Assembly (NCBI RefSeq): GCF_007858275.1 | Contig: NZ_VFEV01000041.1 | Coordinates: forward strand, 1-63,114 | Origin: Pseudomonas proteolytica | Lineage (GTDB): Bacteria > Pseudomonadota > Gammaproteobacteria > Pseudomonadales > Pseudomonadaceae | DNA length: 63,114 nt | Direction of reading: 5' to 3' | Shown: positions 1 to 8,421 of the stretch, piece by piece | Position numbering within the stretch: the stretch's first letter is position 1 | Layout of the letters: each line of letters starts with the position of its first letter | The notes under the pieces: model-generated | Told to the model about the DNA's origin: nothing | The model's database searches: none | What the model saw: only the letters and a program-made list of their open reading frames with translations | Made by a program: the position numbers and the translations under genes

Positions 1-127
1 GTAGGAGCGGCGTTGTGGCTGCATGAAAAGACCCGCTTAAAAGGCTAGAAAGGGTGTCCACTTAAATTAGGTGGACACCATCGCCTTTGGCGCCGGGGAC
101 AGGAAGGGGGGTTGGCCGGACGCATAC
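1..127 (-). mobile_element. IS66-family element, outer end only (runs off the left edge)
   Basis: Minus-strand codons 24..1 read MQPQRRSY, nearly identical to the start of the IS66 tnpA at 14872 (MQPTRRSY). The roughly 100 bases upstream match the other copy too, including the palindrome around the ACTTAAATTA core. The segment ends at 112-127 with TTGGCCGGACGCATAC, the same terminal inverted repeat at the same offset as in the complete IS66 at 14974. So the window opens inside the first codons of a second IS66 copy in the same (minus) orientation. The other end and its target duplication lie outside the window. Confidence 0.88.
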
Positions 128-352
128 GACCGGCTAGATGCCTGTCTTGCTGAAATTGGTGGGATCGGCTGCATTAGGGACGACTTTTTACATCTACATG
201 CCATGGCCATGACGATATTGGAAGGCTCCCCTCTCGCCGTAGCTACCGCTGATGTTGACAGTATTTGGGAGAAGGCGATCGCCCTTCAAGGGGATATTTC
301 TGCTTATGTTCTTGATTGCAAACAGGCTCTAAACACTTGGCTCCTTTGGTAG
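71..352 (+). pseudogene. Hypothetical protein, 5' end replaced by the IS66 end
   Basis: The open frame runs 93 codons, but its first ~19 codons lie inside the IS66 terminus, so the native start is lost. From about base 128 it encodes an acidic soluble sequence (DRLDACLAEIGG ... TILEGSPLAVA ... DVDSIWEKAIAL) with no signal peptide, membrane segment or motif that I recognise. Residue composition from codon 20 looks like real protein. The most economical reading is the 3' part of a host gene cut by the IS. No function is proposed. Confidence 0.4.
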
Positions 353-538
353 CACTTGCTCCTGACTATTAGCGGCAAGGGTGCGGATTTTACCCCCCCG
401 GAGTCAACATGCTGGTGACAAACGAGTTGTGGCTTGAGAACCGTAGCGTTACGACAACATGGACGTTTGGCTCAACGCTCGCAAAATTTGCGTTTGGAGC
501 GTAGGTGCTCCAGGTAGCTGTGGACATTATGCGGATTA

Positions 539-1483
539 TTAATGCTGCACCGTGCTCATATCCATCCCCGGGCTCAGGGTTCCTAGCCAAGCGACAAGGC
601 ATACTATGACTACTGCAACGGAGAATTCAAGGATCATACTACGTCGTAAAGCATTGACGGCGACGGCATGGTCCCCTTCCTTGATTGAGCGTACTAACAG
701 TGGACTCAAATGGAATCGATTTAGCGTCGCTAATATCATCATCCCTGCGAAGAGCATGACTTTCAAAAATAGCAGAGTGCCATAAGTAGTCATCATCACT
801 TCGTCCAGGGTTGGCCCCACGATAAAGAGATAATTCACTACGCCAGTAATGCTTAAAGTCACAACAATTAGCGCGCCAGCTGATTCAAACCCAGTCAGGA
901 CTCGAGAGAGAACCCGTATTTCTTGTCCGCCGTTTAGTCTTTTCGCACGCAGCAGTAAAGCGAATGCGGCCAGAGCTCCCATCCAACCGCCGGCTGCCAG
1001 AAGGTGAAGAATATCGCTAATGAAATGTATATAACGACGATTGCCTTCGTCCATTGCGCCATGCCCTGTCCACGCTAGGGTAGCGAGAGCAATAGCACCG
1101 AAGACGGTAACCGCCCAAAGACTGAGGGTTGGGAGGCGCTTGTTAAGTGTGATGGCGATACCTGCGAGCACCAGGGCTGCTATTCGGACCATCCAGGTGA
1201 GCCCGACGTCGGTACCAGTTAGAACCATTTCGAAGATGTGATGGTGAAGCTCCATAAATTCTGAAACGCCGCTCATTGCTTTCGCAAGTAACAACATAGC
1301 GGCAAGAGACAGAAGTACACCAACAACTGCGGTGCCGAAAAGGAGCGACTCAAAGTTTAAGACAGCGCCGGACACTCGCTCTTTCCCCCGTAGGCTATAC
1401 AAACCAAAAATGGCCAATCCAAACAGCAGCATGAGGTCCATATAAAGAGCGAAACGAACGGCGATGTTGATTGAGTCGCTCAT
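539..1483 (-). CDS. copD: CopD, inner-membrane copper protein
   Basis: The 314-residue protein has about eight hydrophobic membrane spans from residue 8 to the C-terminus, matching the CopD/PcoD family in length and layout. It starts 3 bases after the copC stop, so copC-copD form an operon. CopD acts with periplasmic CopC in copper handling at the inner membrane; in this family the pair is usually linked to copper uptake or periplasmic loading rather than export. His residues sit near predicted membrane borders (HHHIFEM; HFISDILHLLAAGG), as in the family. Expected to be induced from the cop box upstream of copC. The C-terminus is Met/His tinged (PGMDMSTVQH). Identification is firm; direction of transport cannot be read from sequence. 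Confidence 0.9.
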   Translation of the reverse strand: MSDSINIAVRFALYMDLMLLFGLAIFGLYSLRGKERVSGAVLNFESLLFGTAVVGVLLSLAAMLLLAKAMSGVSEFMELHHHIFEMVLTGTDVGLTWMVRIAALVLAGIAITLNKRLPTLSLWAVTVFGAIALATLAWTGHGAMDEGNRRYIHFISDILHLLAAGGWMGALAAFALLLRAKRLNGGQEIRVLSRVLTGFESAGALIVVTLSITGVVNYLFIVGPTLDEVMMTTYGTLLFLKVMLFAGMMILATLNRFHLSPLLVRSIKEGDHAVAVNALRRSMILEFSVAVVIVCLVAWLGTLSPGMDMSTVQH

Positions 1484-1486
1484 GGA

Positions 1487-1870
1487 TCATTTCACTTTAA
1501 AAGAAAAATTGCCGGTAATGGGATGAGTGTCGGAAGAGACTGCCCGCCATTCGACCTTATAAGTACCTGTGGTTAGCGGAGCGGCGGGCGTGATAACCAT
1601 CATTTTCGGATCGTCGCCGCCGGCGACACCAGCCTTAACACCCATAGGTGAATTCGGCATACCCGGCATGTCAGTCATGATCAGTTTCGCTCCCGAGAAC
1701 TGAGTCGTGAGGTTCTCCGAGAAGTGCAGCTCGATCTTGGAAGGTGCCGCAGACGTCGAGCCTTCCACTGGGGTAGAAGACACCAGTTTTGGATGCGCCT
1801 GGGCGATAGCGCTCACGAGCAAACCGACGGTAAGTGCAACAGCTACGGTAGTAGTTTTAAAGAATGACAT
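1487..1870 (-). CDS. copC: CopC, periplasmic copper-binding protein
   Basis: The 127-residue precursor has a signal peptide ending AIAQA just before His26, so the mature protein starts with His. In mature numbering Asp89 and His91 (SSDTHPITGNF) are present, which together with His1 make the Cu(II) site known from P. syringae CopC. The Met-rich loop MTDMPGMPNSPMG corresponds to the Cu(I) site. Thus both copper sites appear intact. CopC binds Cu in the periplasm and works with CopD, encoded 3 bases downstream. A ribosome site (GGAGTC) precedes the ATG. A near-consensus CopR box lies 189 bases upstream at 2059-2074. Confidence 0.95.
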   Translation of the reverse strand: MSFFKTTTVAVALTVGLLVSAIAQAHPKLVSSTPVEGSTSAAPSKIELHFSENLTTQFSGAKLIMTDMPGMPNSPMGVKAGVAGGDDPKMMVITPAAPLTTGTYKVEWRAVSSDTHPITGNFSFKVK

Positions 1871-2058
1871 GCAAGACTCCTCACAGCATAAGCTGTTGGT
1901 TCGAGGTTGGGTTGGGGAGATCTAGTTTTTACTTCTCAATTCCGATTAAAACCACAGGCAAATACCAAGCGTATGCCGCGTACTTAACCCAGGTTCTGGA
2001 TCAGAATGATCCGCGTTATAGAGCTAGGACACGATGCCACATGACTGCCGACCATTCG

Positions 2059-2074
2059 ATTACATTTCAGTAAG
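2059..2074 (-). promoter_or_regulatory. CopR operator (cop box) for copCD, two mismatches
   Basis: Read on the minus strand the site is CTTACTGAAATGTAAT, 14 of 16 identical to the CTGACAGAAATGTAAT box found before copA and elsewhere in the window. It is oriented toward copC. It is the weakest of the eleven boxes, so copCD may respond at higher copper or more weakly. Confidence 0.65.
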
Positions 2075-2177
2075 CTTTACGCATGCCCTCTGGTCCATAA
2101 TTGAGGGTTGTCGTCGTGGCTTTTTATTTTCCCGATGTGCACTACATTGGCTTTCTCTCTGAAGCCTGTCGGTCAAT

Positions 2178-2217
2178 CCGTCTTGGAGCAAAGGCCGCGC
2201 CCCTTGCTCCAAGACGG
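2178..2217 (-). terminator. Long perfect hairpin downstream of copRS
   Basis: A 14-bp perfect stem (CCGTCTTGGAGCAA paired with TTGCTCCAAGACGG, 12-base GC-rich loop) lies 14 bases past the copS stop. There is no U-run in the copRS direction, so it may act as an mRNA-stabilising 3' end or a weak terminator rather than a canonical intrinsic one. Confidence 0.55.
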
Positions 2218-2230
2218 CGCCTCAGCGAGG

Positions 2231-3619
2231 CTAGGCCCGTTTCGATCCGGCATTAGGAAATTCCATATGGAAGGCTGTTTTTCGATTGGATGAGGTACAC
2301 CAGATCTTGCCTTCATGGGCTTCTACGATCGACCGCGTAATTGAGAGCCCCAGTCCAGCATTGCTGGGGCTCCCTTCACGCCGTGCCGGATCCGCGCGAT
2401 AAAATCGATCGAAGAGCTTTTCAAGGTGCTCGGGTGCAATGGTTTCTCCTGGATTTTCCACGACCACAAATGTCGAGGTATTTCTCTGTTGGATATCGAC
2501 ATTGATGGTCCTCCCCTCCGGGGTGTACCGCAGCGCATTAGAAAGCAGATTCGAGACAGCTCTGTGCAGCATTAGTACGTCGCCCCGAACACTCCCTCCC
2601 CCTGAAACCGTCAGGTTGATGCCGCGCTCATCTGCCAGCAGGCGGTAGTATTCGAGCAGTTTCTCCACGACCTCCAATAGGTCTATCGGTTTGTTCTCAT
2701 GGGGGATCAGGCCGTTGTCAGATTTAGCCAGAAAGAGCATGTCGTCGATCATCCGAGACATACGCTTCAAGTCATCCAGATTCGAATACAGATTGTCTTC
2801 GTAGTCCTCAATATCCCTTTTTCTAGAGAGCACCACTTCGGTATGGATCATCAGATTACTGACCGGTGTGCGCAGTTCGTGAGCAATGTCCGCAGAGAAA
2901 TTTGATAACCGGACAAAAGCATCATCCAGACGTGACAACATCGCGTTGAACGACGACACCATCTGTTGAAGCTCTTTTGGAACAGACGCTAATGGAATGC
3001 GCTCTTTAAGTGATTTGGCCGACATCGACGCAGCGACCATGGTCACCTGCCGAATCGGACGCATGCCACTGCGGGCAACCAACCAACCCAGCCCCACACT
3101 GACGAGCGCGCTGATCACCAGCCCTATCCAGAACCATCGCTGGAGCGTCTCGAAGAAAAACATGTGCTTAGTAACATCAAAAACCAAGATCACGGTCAGC
3201 GGCTTGTCCCGACCGGTCACCATCGCTTGAGCAGTCAAACCACGGAACATCTGCTCTTGGTTCTGCCATTCCCAAAAATTATTGTTGGTGGTCGTGAGGA
3301 ACTCCTCCGGAACATTGACTGGCCCTGGGTCAGCGAAAAGTAGCCTCCCGTCATCGCCTAGGATGACGGCTGTCAAATTACGGTGAGCCCCGAGCAGAGC
3401 CTGTAACTCGGGCTTTAACTCGCCGAATTGATCGGTGCTCTTCAGCTCCCCCAGGATTCTCTGGGTCGAGTGGAGTTTTTCGTTTAGAGCCTCTTGATCC
3501 AACATTTTGAAATGATGCTGGCTGAGGTGGTTAAAGCTGACTCCGGCGACGGTGAGCACAGCTGTTACCGCAAGCATGAACATCAGACTCATGCGTGTAG
3601 TCAGGGACAGACGGTTCAT
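2231..3619 (-). CDS. copS: CopS, copper-sensing histidine kinase
   Basis: The 462-residue protein has the heavy-metal sensor kinase layout: membrane span ~9-31, periplasmic sensor ~32-160, second span ~162-182, HAMP ~183-235, HisKA with phospho-acceptor His247 (SADIAHELRTP), and a C-terminal HATPase with N box (HRAVSNLLSNALRYTP), FDRFYRADPARR and the glycine-rich AGLGLSITRSIVEAH. All catalytic boxes are intact. It overlaps the end of copR by 4 bases, so the two are translationally coupled. CopS senses periplasmic Cu and phosphorylates CopR. A second, decayed kinase of the same type lies at 9610, so this is the only functional sensor visible in the window. Confidence 0.95.
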   Translation of the reverse strand: MNRLSLTTRMSLMFMLAVTAVLTVAGVSFNHLSQHHFKMLDQEALNEKLHSTQRILGELKSTDQFGELKPELQALLGAHRNLTAVILGDDGRLLFADPGPVNVPEEFLTTTNNNFWEWQNQEQMFRGLTAQAMVTGRDKPLTVILVFDVTKHMFFFETLQRWFWIGLVISALVSVGLGWLVARSGMRPIRQVTMVAASMSAKSLKERIPLASVPKELQQMVSSFNAMLSRLDDAFVRLSNFSADIAHELRTPVSNLMIHTEVVLSRKRDIEDYEDNLYSNLDDLKRMSRMIDDMLFLAKSDNGLIPHENKPIDLLEVVEKLLEYYRLLADERGINLTVSGGGSVRGDVLMLHRAVSNLLSNALRYTPEGRTINVDIQQRNTSTFVVVENPGETIAPEHLEKLFDRFYRADPARREGSPSNAGLGLSITRSIVEAHEGKIWCTSSNRKTAFHMEFPNAGSKRA

Positions 3620-4305
3620 TTTGACTCCGAATCCGGTGCATCAAGCATGTAGCCCATACCACGTGCGGTGTGGATCAGCTTGACCTCAAAGCTGTCATCA
3701 ATCTTCGCCCTGAGCCTGCGCACCGCAACCTCGATTACGTTGGTATCGCTGTCGAAATTCATGTCCCAAACTTGCGAGGCGATGAGCGACTTCGGCAGCA
3801 CTTCGCCCCGGCGACGGAGCAGCAACTCCAGCAGCGCAAACTCTTTGGCCGTCAGGCCTATGCGTTCCCCCCCCCGAATGGCCCTGCGTTTGAGCAGGTC
3901 AACCTCTAGGTCGGCCAGTTTCAAATTGGTTGGCGAGGGTGCGCCATTACCGCGACGCAGCAGTGTTCTGACGCGGGCCAGCAATTCAGAAAATGCGAAG
4001 GGCTTGATCAGGTAATCATCCGCTCCGAGCTCAAGCCCCTTAACGCGATCTTCAACACGGTCTCGCGCAGTCAGAAATAACACCGGTACATCTTTCCCTG
4101 CCAAACGCACCTTCTGAAGCACTTCCCACCCATCCAGACCGGGCATCATGACGTCCAGAATCAGCAGGTCATACGCTTCGCTCAAGGCGTGTTGCAGGGC
4201 CTCAGTACCATTGGTGAAACGATCAACGTTGAACCCAGCCTCAGTAAGGCCCTGTTGCAAGTAGATACCTATTTTCGGTTCGTCTTCCGCAACCAACAGT
4301 CTCAT
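3616..4305 (-). CDS. copR: CopR, OmpR-type response regulator
   Basis: I place the start at ATG 4305 (MRLLVAEDEPK), giving 229 residues, the usual CopR length; the open frame extends 19 codons further upstream but without a family-like sequence. The receiver domain has the acidic pair E7/D8 and phosphorylated Asp51 (LLILDVMMPGLDGW), followed by a winged-helix domain (LTAKEFALLELLLRR ... VRRLRAKIDD). It binds the cop box. A box at 4370-4385 lies 65 bases upstream, shared with the divergent gene at 4515, so copRS is probably autoregulated. Reads into copS with a 4-base overlap. Confidence 0.95.
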   Translation of the reverse strand: MRLLVAEDEPKIGIYLQQGLTEAGFNVDRFTNGTEALQHALSEAYDLLILDVMMPGLDGWEVLQKVRLAGKDVPVLFLTARDRVEDRVKGLELGADDYLIKPFAFSELLARVRTLLRRGNGAPSPTNLKLADLEVDLLKRRAIRGGERIGLTAKEFALLELLLRRRGEVLPKSLIASQVWDMNFDSDTNVIEVAVRRLRAKIDDSFEVKLIHTARGMGYMLDAPDSESK

Positions 4306-4369
4306 GGGAGTGGCTCTCAAAGTGATGATGGGGCTGAGTTTGCAACGAATTAGCTCAGCCAACCAGAAA

Positions 4370-4385
4370 CTGACAGAAATGTAAT
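4370..4385 (+). promoter_or_regulatory. CopR operator between copR and the divergent PtrA-type gene
   Basis: CTGACAGAAATGTAAT, identical to the boxes at 20142 and 35925. It lies 65 bp from the copR start and 130 bp from the start at 4515, and could serve both directions. Confidence 0.85.
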
Positions 4386-4514
4386 TCTGGCTTCAGGTTG
4401 ATGTCAGCAAGCGTTGTCTAGGGTTTGCCCATGAACACCGTCAAGTGCTCATCCGACTCTCCAGAGAGAAAAACCCTCAGGAGTCGGACACCATTCCTAT
4501 CAAGGAGCTGCCCC

Positions 4515-4868
4515 ATGAGCTATCTCAAAACCGTGTTTCTGGCTGGCTCGATCCTGCTCTCGGCCTCGGCATGGGCTGAGGGCGGCGGAGACCGAGTGAT
4601 GGAGCGCATGGAAAGTATGCGTAATAAAGCGGAAACCGTTCTGATTCAAGCCGAAAAAGCCCCTGCAGGCCAACGCCATGTGCACATGGCAGAGCACATG
4701 AAAATGCTTGGCGAGATCATGAGCCAACTCCATCAAGACCATCCCGATGCATCAATGTCGCCCCAACAGCATCTCGCCTGGATGGAGAAGCACGACAAAA
4801 TCGTCGATGACGTTTTGAACCAAATGCAACGCGAACACAAACTAATGCTTTCAGAAAACCATCAGTAA
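4515..4868 (+). CDS. Secreted PtrA-N-type copper-inducible protein (AEGGGDR family)
   Basis: The start ATG 4515 follows AAGGAG at 4502-4507; the 30 codons upstream are not protein-like. The 117-residue protein has a signal peptide (hydrophobic 7-19, cleavage near SAWA) and a mature N-terminus AEGGGDRVMERMESM. The rest is helical and rich in His, Met and charged residues (HVHMAEHMKMLGEIMSQLHQDH; HKIVDDVLNQMQREHK), suggesting periplasmic copper binding. The AEGGGDR start is shared with the proteins at 19911, 35376 and 40623 and with PtrA of P. aeruginosa, a CopR-induced protein. A cop box at 4370 precedes it. Exact function is unknown; the His/Met content is inference for metal binding. Confidence 0.8.
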   Translation: MSYLKTVFLAGSILLSASAWAEGGGDRVMERMESMRNKAETVLIQAEKAPAGQRHVHMAEHMKMLGEIMSQLHQDHPDASMSPQQHLAWMEKHDKIVDDVLNQMQREHKLMLSENHQ

Positions 4869-4947
4869 ATATCCTGCTTTCAAGGCTTTTCGCAATTAAT
4901 TGCGATTACAAACGACGTCGCTTAGACGCCGTTGTTTATTTTAAAAA

Positions 4948-4963
4948 CTGACAGAAATGTAGT
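4948..4963 (+). promoter_or_regulatory. CopR operator upstream of the cupredoxin gene
   Basis: CTGACAGAAATGTAGT, one mismatch from the copA box, 74 bp before the start codon at 5038. It likely drives 5038-5574, 5672-5926 and the ATPase at 5929. Confidence 0.85.
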
Positions 4964-5037
4964 GCTCAGGTCAGTTAACTGGTAGCTCAGTCACTTTAAT
5001 ATAGCGAGTGTTTTTCTCGCTCATCCTTGAGGTCACT

Positions 5038-5574
5038 ATGAACGCTAAATTTTTTACCCCTGTTATCGCGACAATGGCTCTATTTTTCGGTGCTACAGCC
5101 ATGGCTAGTGTGGGGCATGGCAAAGATGACATTGGTCAACCTGGAACCGCTGCCGAGGTTACCCGCACCGTTGAGGTGAAAATGGGCGACATTTTCTTCG
5201 CGTCCAAAAACATCAATGTCAAACCCGGAGAGACGGTTCGATTCGTCCTGCGCAACGAAGGTTCGCTGCTGCATGAATTCAATATTGGTAACGCAGCTGC
5301 ACATGCTGCTCACCAAAAAGAGATGGCAGCCATGTTCCAGAACGGCACGCTCACGCCTATTGGGTCCGGGCAAGCCATGAGCAATATGGGGCATAGCATG
5401 GGGGAAATGAAGATGGTCGGGATGGAGCACAACGATCCGAACAGCGTCTTGATCGAACCTGGCGCAACCAAAGAGCTCATCTGGACGTTCGCCAAGAGCA
5501 CGGGGCTGGAGTTTGCCTGCAACGTACCTGGTCATTACCAATCAGGAATGGTTGGTCAGTTTGAAGTGAAGTAA
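5038..5574 (+). CDS. Periplasmic cupredoxin, CopI-like
   Basis: ATG 5038 is chosen because it opens a good signal peptide (MNAKFFTPVIATMALFFGATAMA) after TTGAGGTC. The 178-residue product has a cupredoxin fold with type 1 copper ligands His79 (LLHEF), Cys161, His166 (CNVPGH) and Met171. Between the first His and the Cys is an insertion rich in Met and His (residues ~88-130), extra to a plain plastocyanin and typical of copper-tolerance cupredoxins such as CopI. It probably binds or oxidises Cu(I) or shuttles electrons in the periplasm. First gene of a plus-strand operon with a DUF2933 protein and a Cu-ATPase. The cupredoxin call is firm; the CopI name is from family resemblance. Confidence 0.85.
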   Translation: MNAKFFTPVIATMALFFGATAMASVGHGKDDIGQPGTAAEVTRTVEVKMGDIFFASKNINVKPGETVRFVLRNEGSLLHEFNIGNAAAHAAHQKEMAAMFQNGTLTPIGSGQAMSNMGHSMGEMKMVGMEHNDPNSVLIEPGATKELIWTFAKSTGLEFACNVPGHYQSGMVGQFEVK

Positions 5575-5671
5575 ACGTGGCTTGATCGATATCACCGCCT
5601 CAAAGCGAGCGTTGACTACTCTCAGTCGCAGACGTCACCGCAACTTTTGCGAGGACAGTGGGGACTACATC

Positions 5672-5926
5672 ATGACTAACCATCATCATTCGGTTGAAAA
5701 CGCTCCTTCGTCTTTCTGGAGGAGCAAAACGGGCGTTGTACTGATCATGCTGGTTGCGATTGGTGTCTTTTACCTGGTTCGGGAGCACTTCAGCCATGTT
5801 TCGCCTTATTTACCCTATCTGATCCTGTTGATCTGTCCTTTGATGCATTTTTTTGGACATGGCCATGGAGGGCATGGTCGAAATGCTGATCAGGCAGAAA
5901 CCAACAAGAATGAGGACGGAAAATAA
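5672..5926 (+). CDS. DUF2933 small membrane protein
   Basis: Start ATG 5672 gives 84 residues: a His-rich cytoplasmic head (MTNHHHS), two hydrophobic spans (about 18-35 and 43-58) and a Gly/His tail (HFFGHGHGGHGRN). This is the DUF2933 pattern, found next to heavy-metal P-type ATPases and CopI-type genes. It ends 2 bases before the ATPase start, so the two are co-translated. Role unproven; the His clusters suggest metal handling near the ATPase. Confidence 0.75.
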   Translation: MTNHHHSVENAPSSFWRSKTGVVLIMLVAIGVFYLVREHFSHVSPYLPYLILLICPLMHFFGHGHGGHGRNADQAETNKNEDGK

Positions 5927-5928
5927 TC

Positions 5929-8265
5929 ATGGCCACCAACACGAGCCACCACGACCATAGTCACTCCCATCCATTAAACCCCCAAGGTGAAGGTCTACGT
6001 GATCTGGTGTGCGGCATGACCGTCACGGAGCAGTCTGTTCACAAGTTAACGCACGAGGGCCGGCCTTATTACTTCTGCAGCGCCAAGTGTCAGGGCAAGT
6101 TTGCGGCAAATCCGCTGCAATACCTCACGCCGGCACCACCGGCGGAGACCGCGCCAGCGGCCGTCGGCACCATCTACACCTGCCCGATGCACCCCGAGAT
6201 ACGTCAGGACCATCCGGGCAACTGCCCCAAATGCGGCATGTCGCTGGAGCCCTTGCTGCCGGAACTCGACGACGATGAGAACCCCGAATTGCGCGATTTT
6301 CAGCGCCGCTTCTGGTGGACCTTGCCGCTGACAGGCATGGTCTTTGTTCTCGCCATGTTCGGCCACCGTTTCCAGTGGATGGACATGACCGTGCAGAGCT
6401 GGGTCGAACTGGTGCTGTCGATCCCCATCGTCCTATGGGCCGGATGGCCGTTCTTTACGCGCGGGTGGCAGTCCGTGGAGAACCTCAGTCCGAACATGTG
6501 GACCTTGATTAGTCTGGGCACCGGTGCGGCTTTCGTCTATAGCGTGGTCGCCACGGTCACGCCGCAGGTGTTCCCGGCCTCGTTCATCTCCATGGGCCGC
6601 GTCGCTGTGTACTTTGAAGCGGCCGCCGTGATCATCTCGCTCACGTTGCTGGGCCAGGTGCTCGAACTCAAGGCCCGGTCGCAGACCTCGGCGGCCATCA
6701 AGTCGCTGCTGGGCCTGGCGCCCAAGACCGCCCGCCGCATCCGGGAGGACGGCACCGAAGAGGATATCCCGCTGAACCATGTACATGTGGGCGACTTACT
6801 GCGCGTTCGCCCTGGGGAGAAGGTGCCAGTGGACGGCGTGGTGACTGAAGGCGGCAGCTCGGTCGATGAATCCATGCTCACGGGCGAGCCGATACCGGTC
6901 ACCAAGCGCGTGGGCGACAAAGTGATCGGCGCCACGCTCAACACCAGCGGCGCACTGGTGATGCGCTCTGAACATGTAGGCGCGACCACAATGCTGGCCC
7001 AGATCGTGCAAATGGTGGCGCAGGCCCAGCGTTCCCGTGCGCCGATGCAGCGCATGGCCGACGCCGTGGCGGGCTACTTTGTCGTCACCGTGATGGGGAT
7101 CGCCCTGCTGGCCTTCCTCGGCTGGGGCCTGTTCGGTCCCGAGCCGCGCTGGGTGTTCGGCCTGATCAACGCGGTGTCGGTGCTGATCATTGCCTGCCCC
7201 TGCGCGCTGGGCCTGGCCACGCCGATGTCCATCATGGTCGCCACCGGTCGCGGTGCAACGCACGGCGTGCTGTTCCGTGATGCTGCAGCGATCGAAAACA
7301 TGCGCAAAATCGACACCCTCATCATCGACAAGACCGGCACCCTGACCGAGGGGCGTCCGACGTTCGAGCGCGCCGTGCCTGCGCCCGGCTTTGATGCCGA
7401 CGAGGTGCTGCGCCTGGCCGCCAGCCTGGACCAGGGCAGCGAGCACCCGCTGGCCGAAACCATCGTGCGCGCCGCCCGCGAGCGCGGCATGCTGTTCGAC
7501 AAGCCCGAGAATTTCGAGTCCGGCTCGGGCATCGGCGTGCGTGGGCAGGTGGCAGGGCGTCAACTGGCGCTGGGCAACACCACGCTGATGGAGCAGATCG
7601 GCGTCTCGGTCGCTGCCCTGGTGCCGCAGGCCGAGGCCTTGCGTGCAGAAGGCGCCAGTGTGATGCACCTGGCAGTCGATGGCCAACTTATGGGCCTGCT
7701 GGCCGTGTCCGACCCGATCAAAGCCAGCACGCCGGAAGCCTTGGCGACGCTCAAGGCTTCGGGGCTGCGCATCGTGATGGCGACCGGCGACGGCCTGACC
7801 ACGGCCAAGGCTGTTGCAGCCCGCCTGGGCATCGACGAGGTGCATGGCGAGGTCAAGCCGGCCGACAAGCTGCTGCTGGTGGAAAGGTTGCAAAAGGAAG
7901 GCCGCGTGGTGGCCATGGCGGGCGATGGCATCAACGACGCGCCGGCGCTGGCCAAGGCCGATGTCGGCGTGGCCATGGGCACCGGAACCGACGTGGCGAT
8001 GAACAGCGCCCAGATCACGCTGGTCAAGGGCGATCTACGCGGGATTGCGATTGCGCGCGCATTGTCGGAAGCCACGGTGGGCAACATGAAGCAAAACCTG
8101 ATGTTTGCCTTTTTGTACAACGCGCTGGGCATCCCGATTGCGGCCGGCGTGCTGTATCCGCTGACCGGCTGGCTGCTGTCGCCGCTGATTGCCGCGCTGG
8201 CCATGAGCTTGAGTTCGGTGTCGGTGATCGGCAACGCTTTGCGGCTGCGAAACAGACGCGTATGA
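5929..8265 (+). CDS. Copper-exporting P1B-type ATPase with YHS and metal-binding N-terminus
   Basis: The 778-residue pump lacks the usual HMA domain. Instead it has a His-rich start (HHDHSHSH), a YHS domain (~23-66; DLVCGMTV ... YYFCSAKCQGKF) and a CPMHPEI..CPKCGM metal-binding domain (~83-113). The P1B core follows: TGE actuator (LTGEPIPVT), CPC metal motif Cys423-Pro-Cys425, phosphorylated Asp467 (DKTGTLTEG), His506-Pro (SEHPLAE) and GDGINDAPALAKAD. All catalytic residues are present. It moves Cu(I)/Ag(I) from cytosol to periplasm, like CopF/SilP-type pumps. Base composition rises in GC from about 6130 onward compared with the genes before it, hinting at a different origin for this gene. 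Confidence 0.92.
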   Translation: MATNTSHHDHSHSHPLNPQGEGLRDLVCGMTVTEQSVHKLTHEGRPYYFCSAKCQGKFAANPLQYLTPAPPAETAPAAVGTIYTCPMHPEIRQDHPGNCPKCGMSLEPLLPELDDDENPELRDFQRRFWWTLPLTGMVFVLAMFGHRFQWMDMTVQSWVELVLSIPIVLWAGWPFFTRGWQSVENLSPNMWTLISLGTGAAFVYSVVATVTPQVFPASFISMGRVAVYFEAAAVIISLTLLGQVLELKARSQTSAAIKSLLGLAPKTARRIREDGTEEDIPLNHVHVGDLLRVRPGEKVPVDGVVTEGGSSVDESMLTGEPIPVTKRVGDKVIGATLNTSGALVMRSEHVGATTMLAQIVQMVAQAQRSRAPMQRMADAVAGYFVVTVMGIALLAFLGWGLFGPEPRWVFGLINAVSVLIIACPCALGLATPMSIMVATGRGATHGVLFRDAAAIENMRKIDTLIIDKTGTLTEGRPTFERAVPAPGFDADEVLRLAASLDQGSEHPLAETIVRAARERGMLFDKPENFESGSGIGVRGQVAGRQLALGNTTLMEQIGVSVAALVPQAEALRAEGASVMHLAVDGQLMGLLAVSDPIKASTPEALATLKASGLRIVMATGDGLTTAKAVAARLGIDEVHGEVKPADKLLLVERLQKEGRVVAMAGDGINDAPALAKADVGVAMGTGTDVAMNSAQITLVKGDLRGIAIARALSEATVGNMKQNLMFAFLYNALGIPIAAGVLYPLTGWLLSPLIAALAMSLSSVSVIGNALRLRNRRV

Positions 8266-8421
8266 CTCCGCTGTTTTGGTGGTATCGACGGCGGCGGCTG
8301 TCACGGTTAAGGAGGTGAATCACAAGATTCGAGGCGACGTGGCCGGTAATGGCATCCAAGACGGGCCGCCGCAGGCTGAGGCCTGACGATAGAAGTTTTA
8401 TTTTCTCAATAAGGATTAATC

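Noticed and set aside
1..12. GTAGGAGCGG looks like a REP core
   Set aside because: It is the antisense of the IS66 tnpA codons for RRSY; no palindrome around it.
4425..4514. Upstream start of the PtrA-type gene
   Set aside because: The 30 extra residues block the signal peptide; AAGGAG favours ATG 4515.
6796..7893. 365-codon minus-strand frame
   Set aside because: Antisense of the Cu-ATPase.
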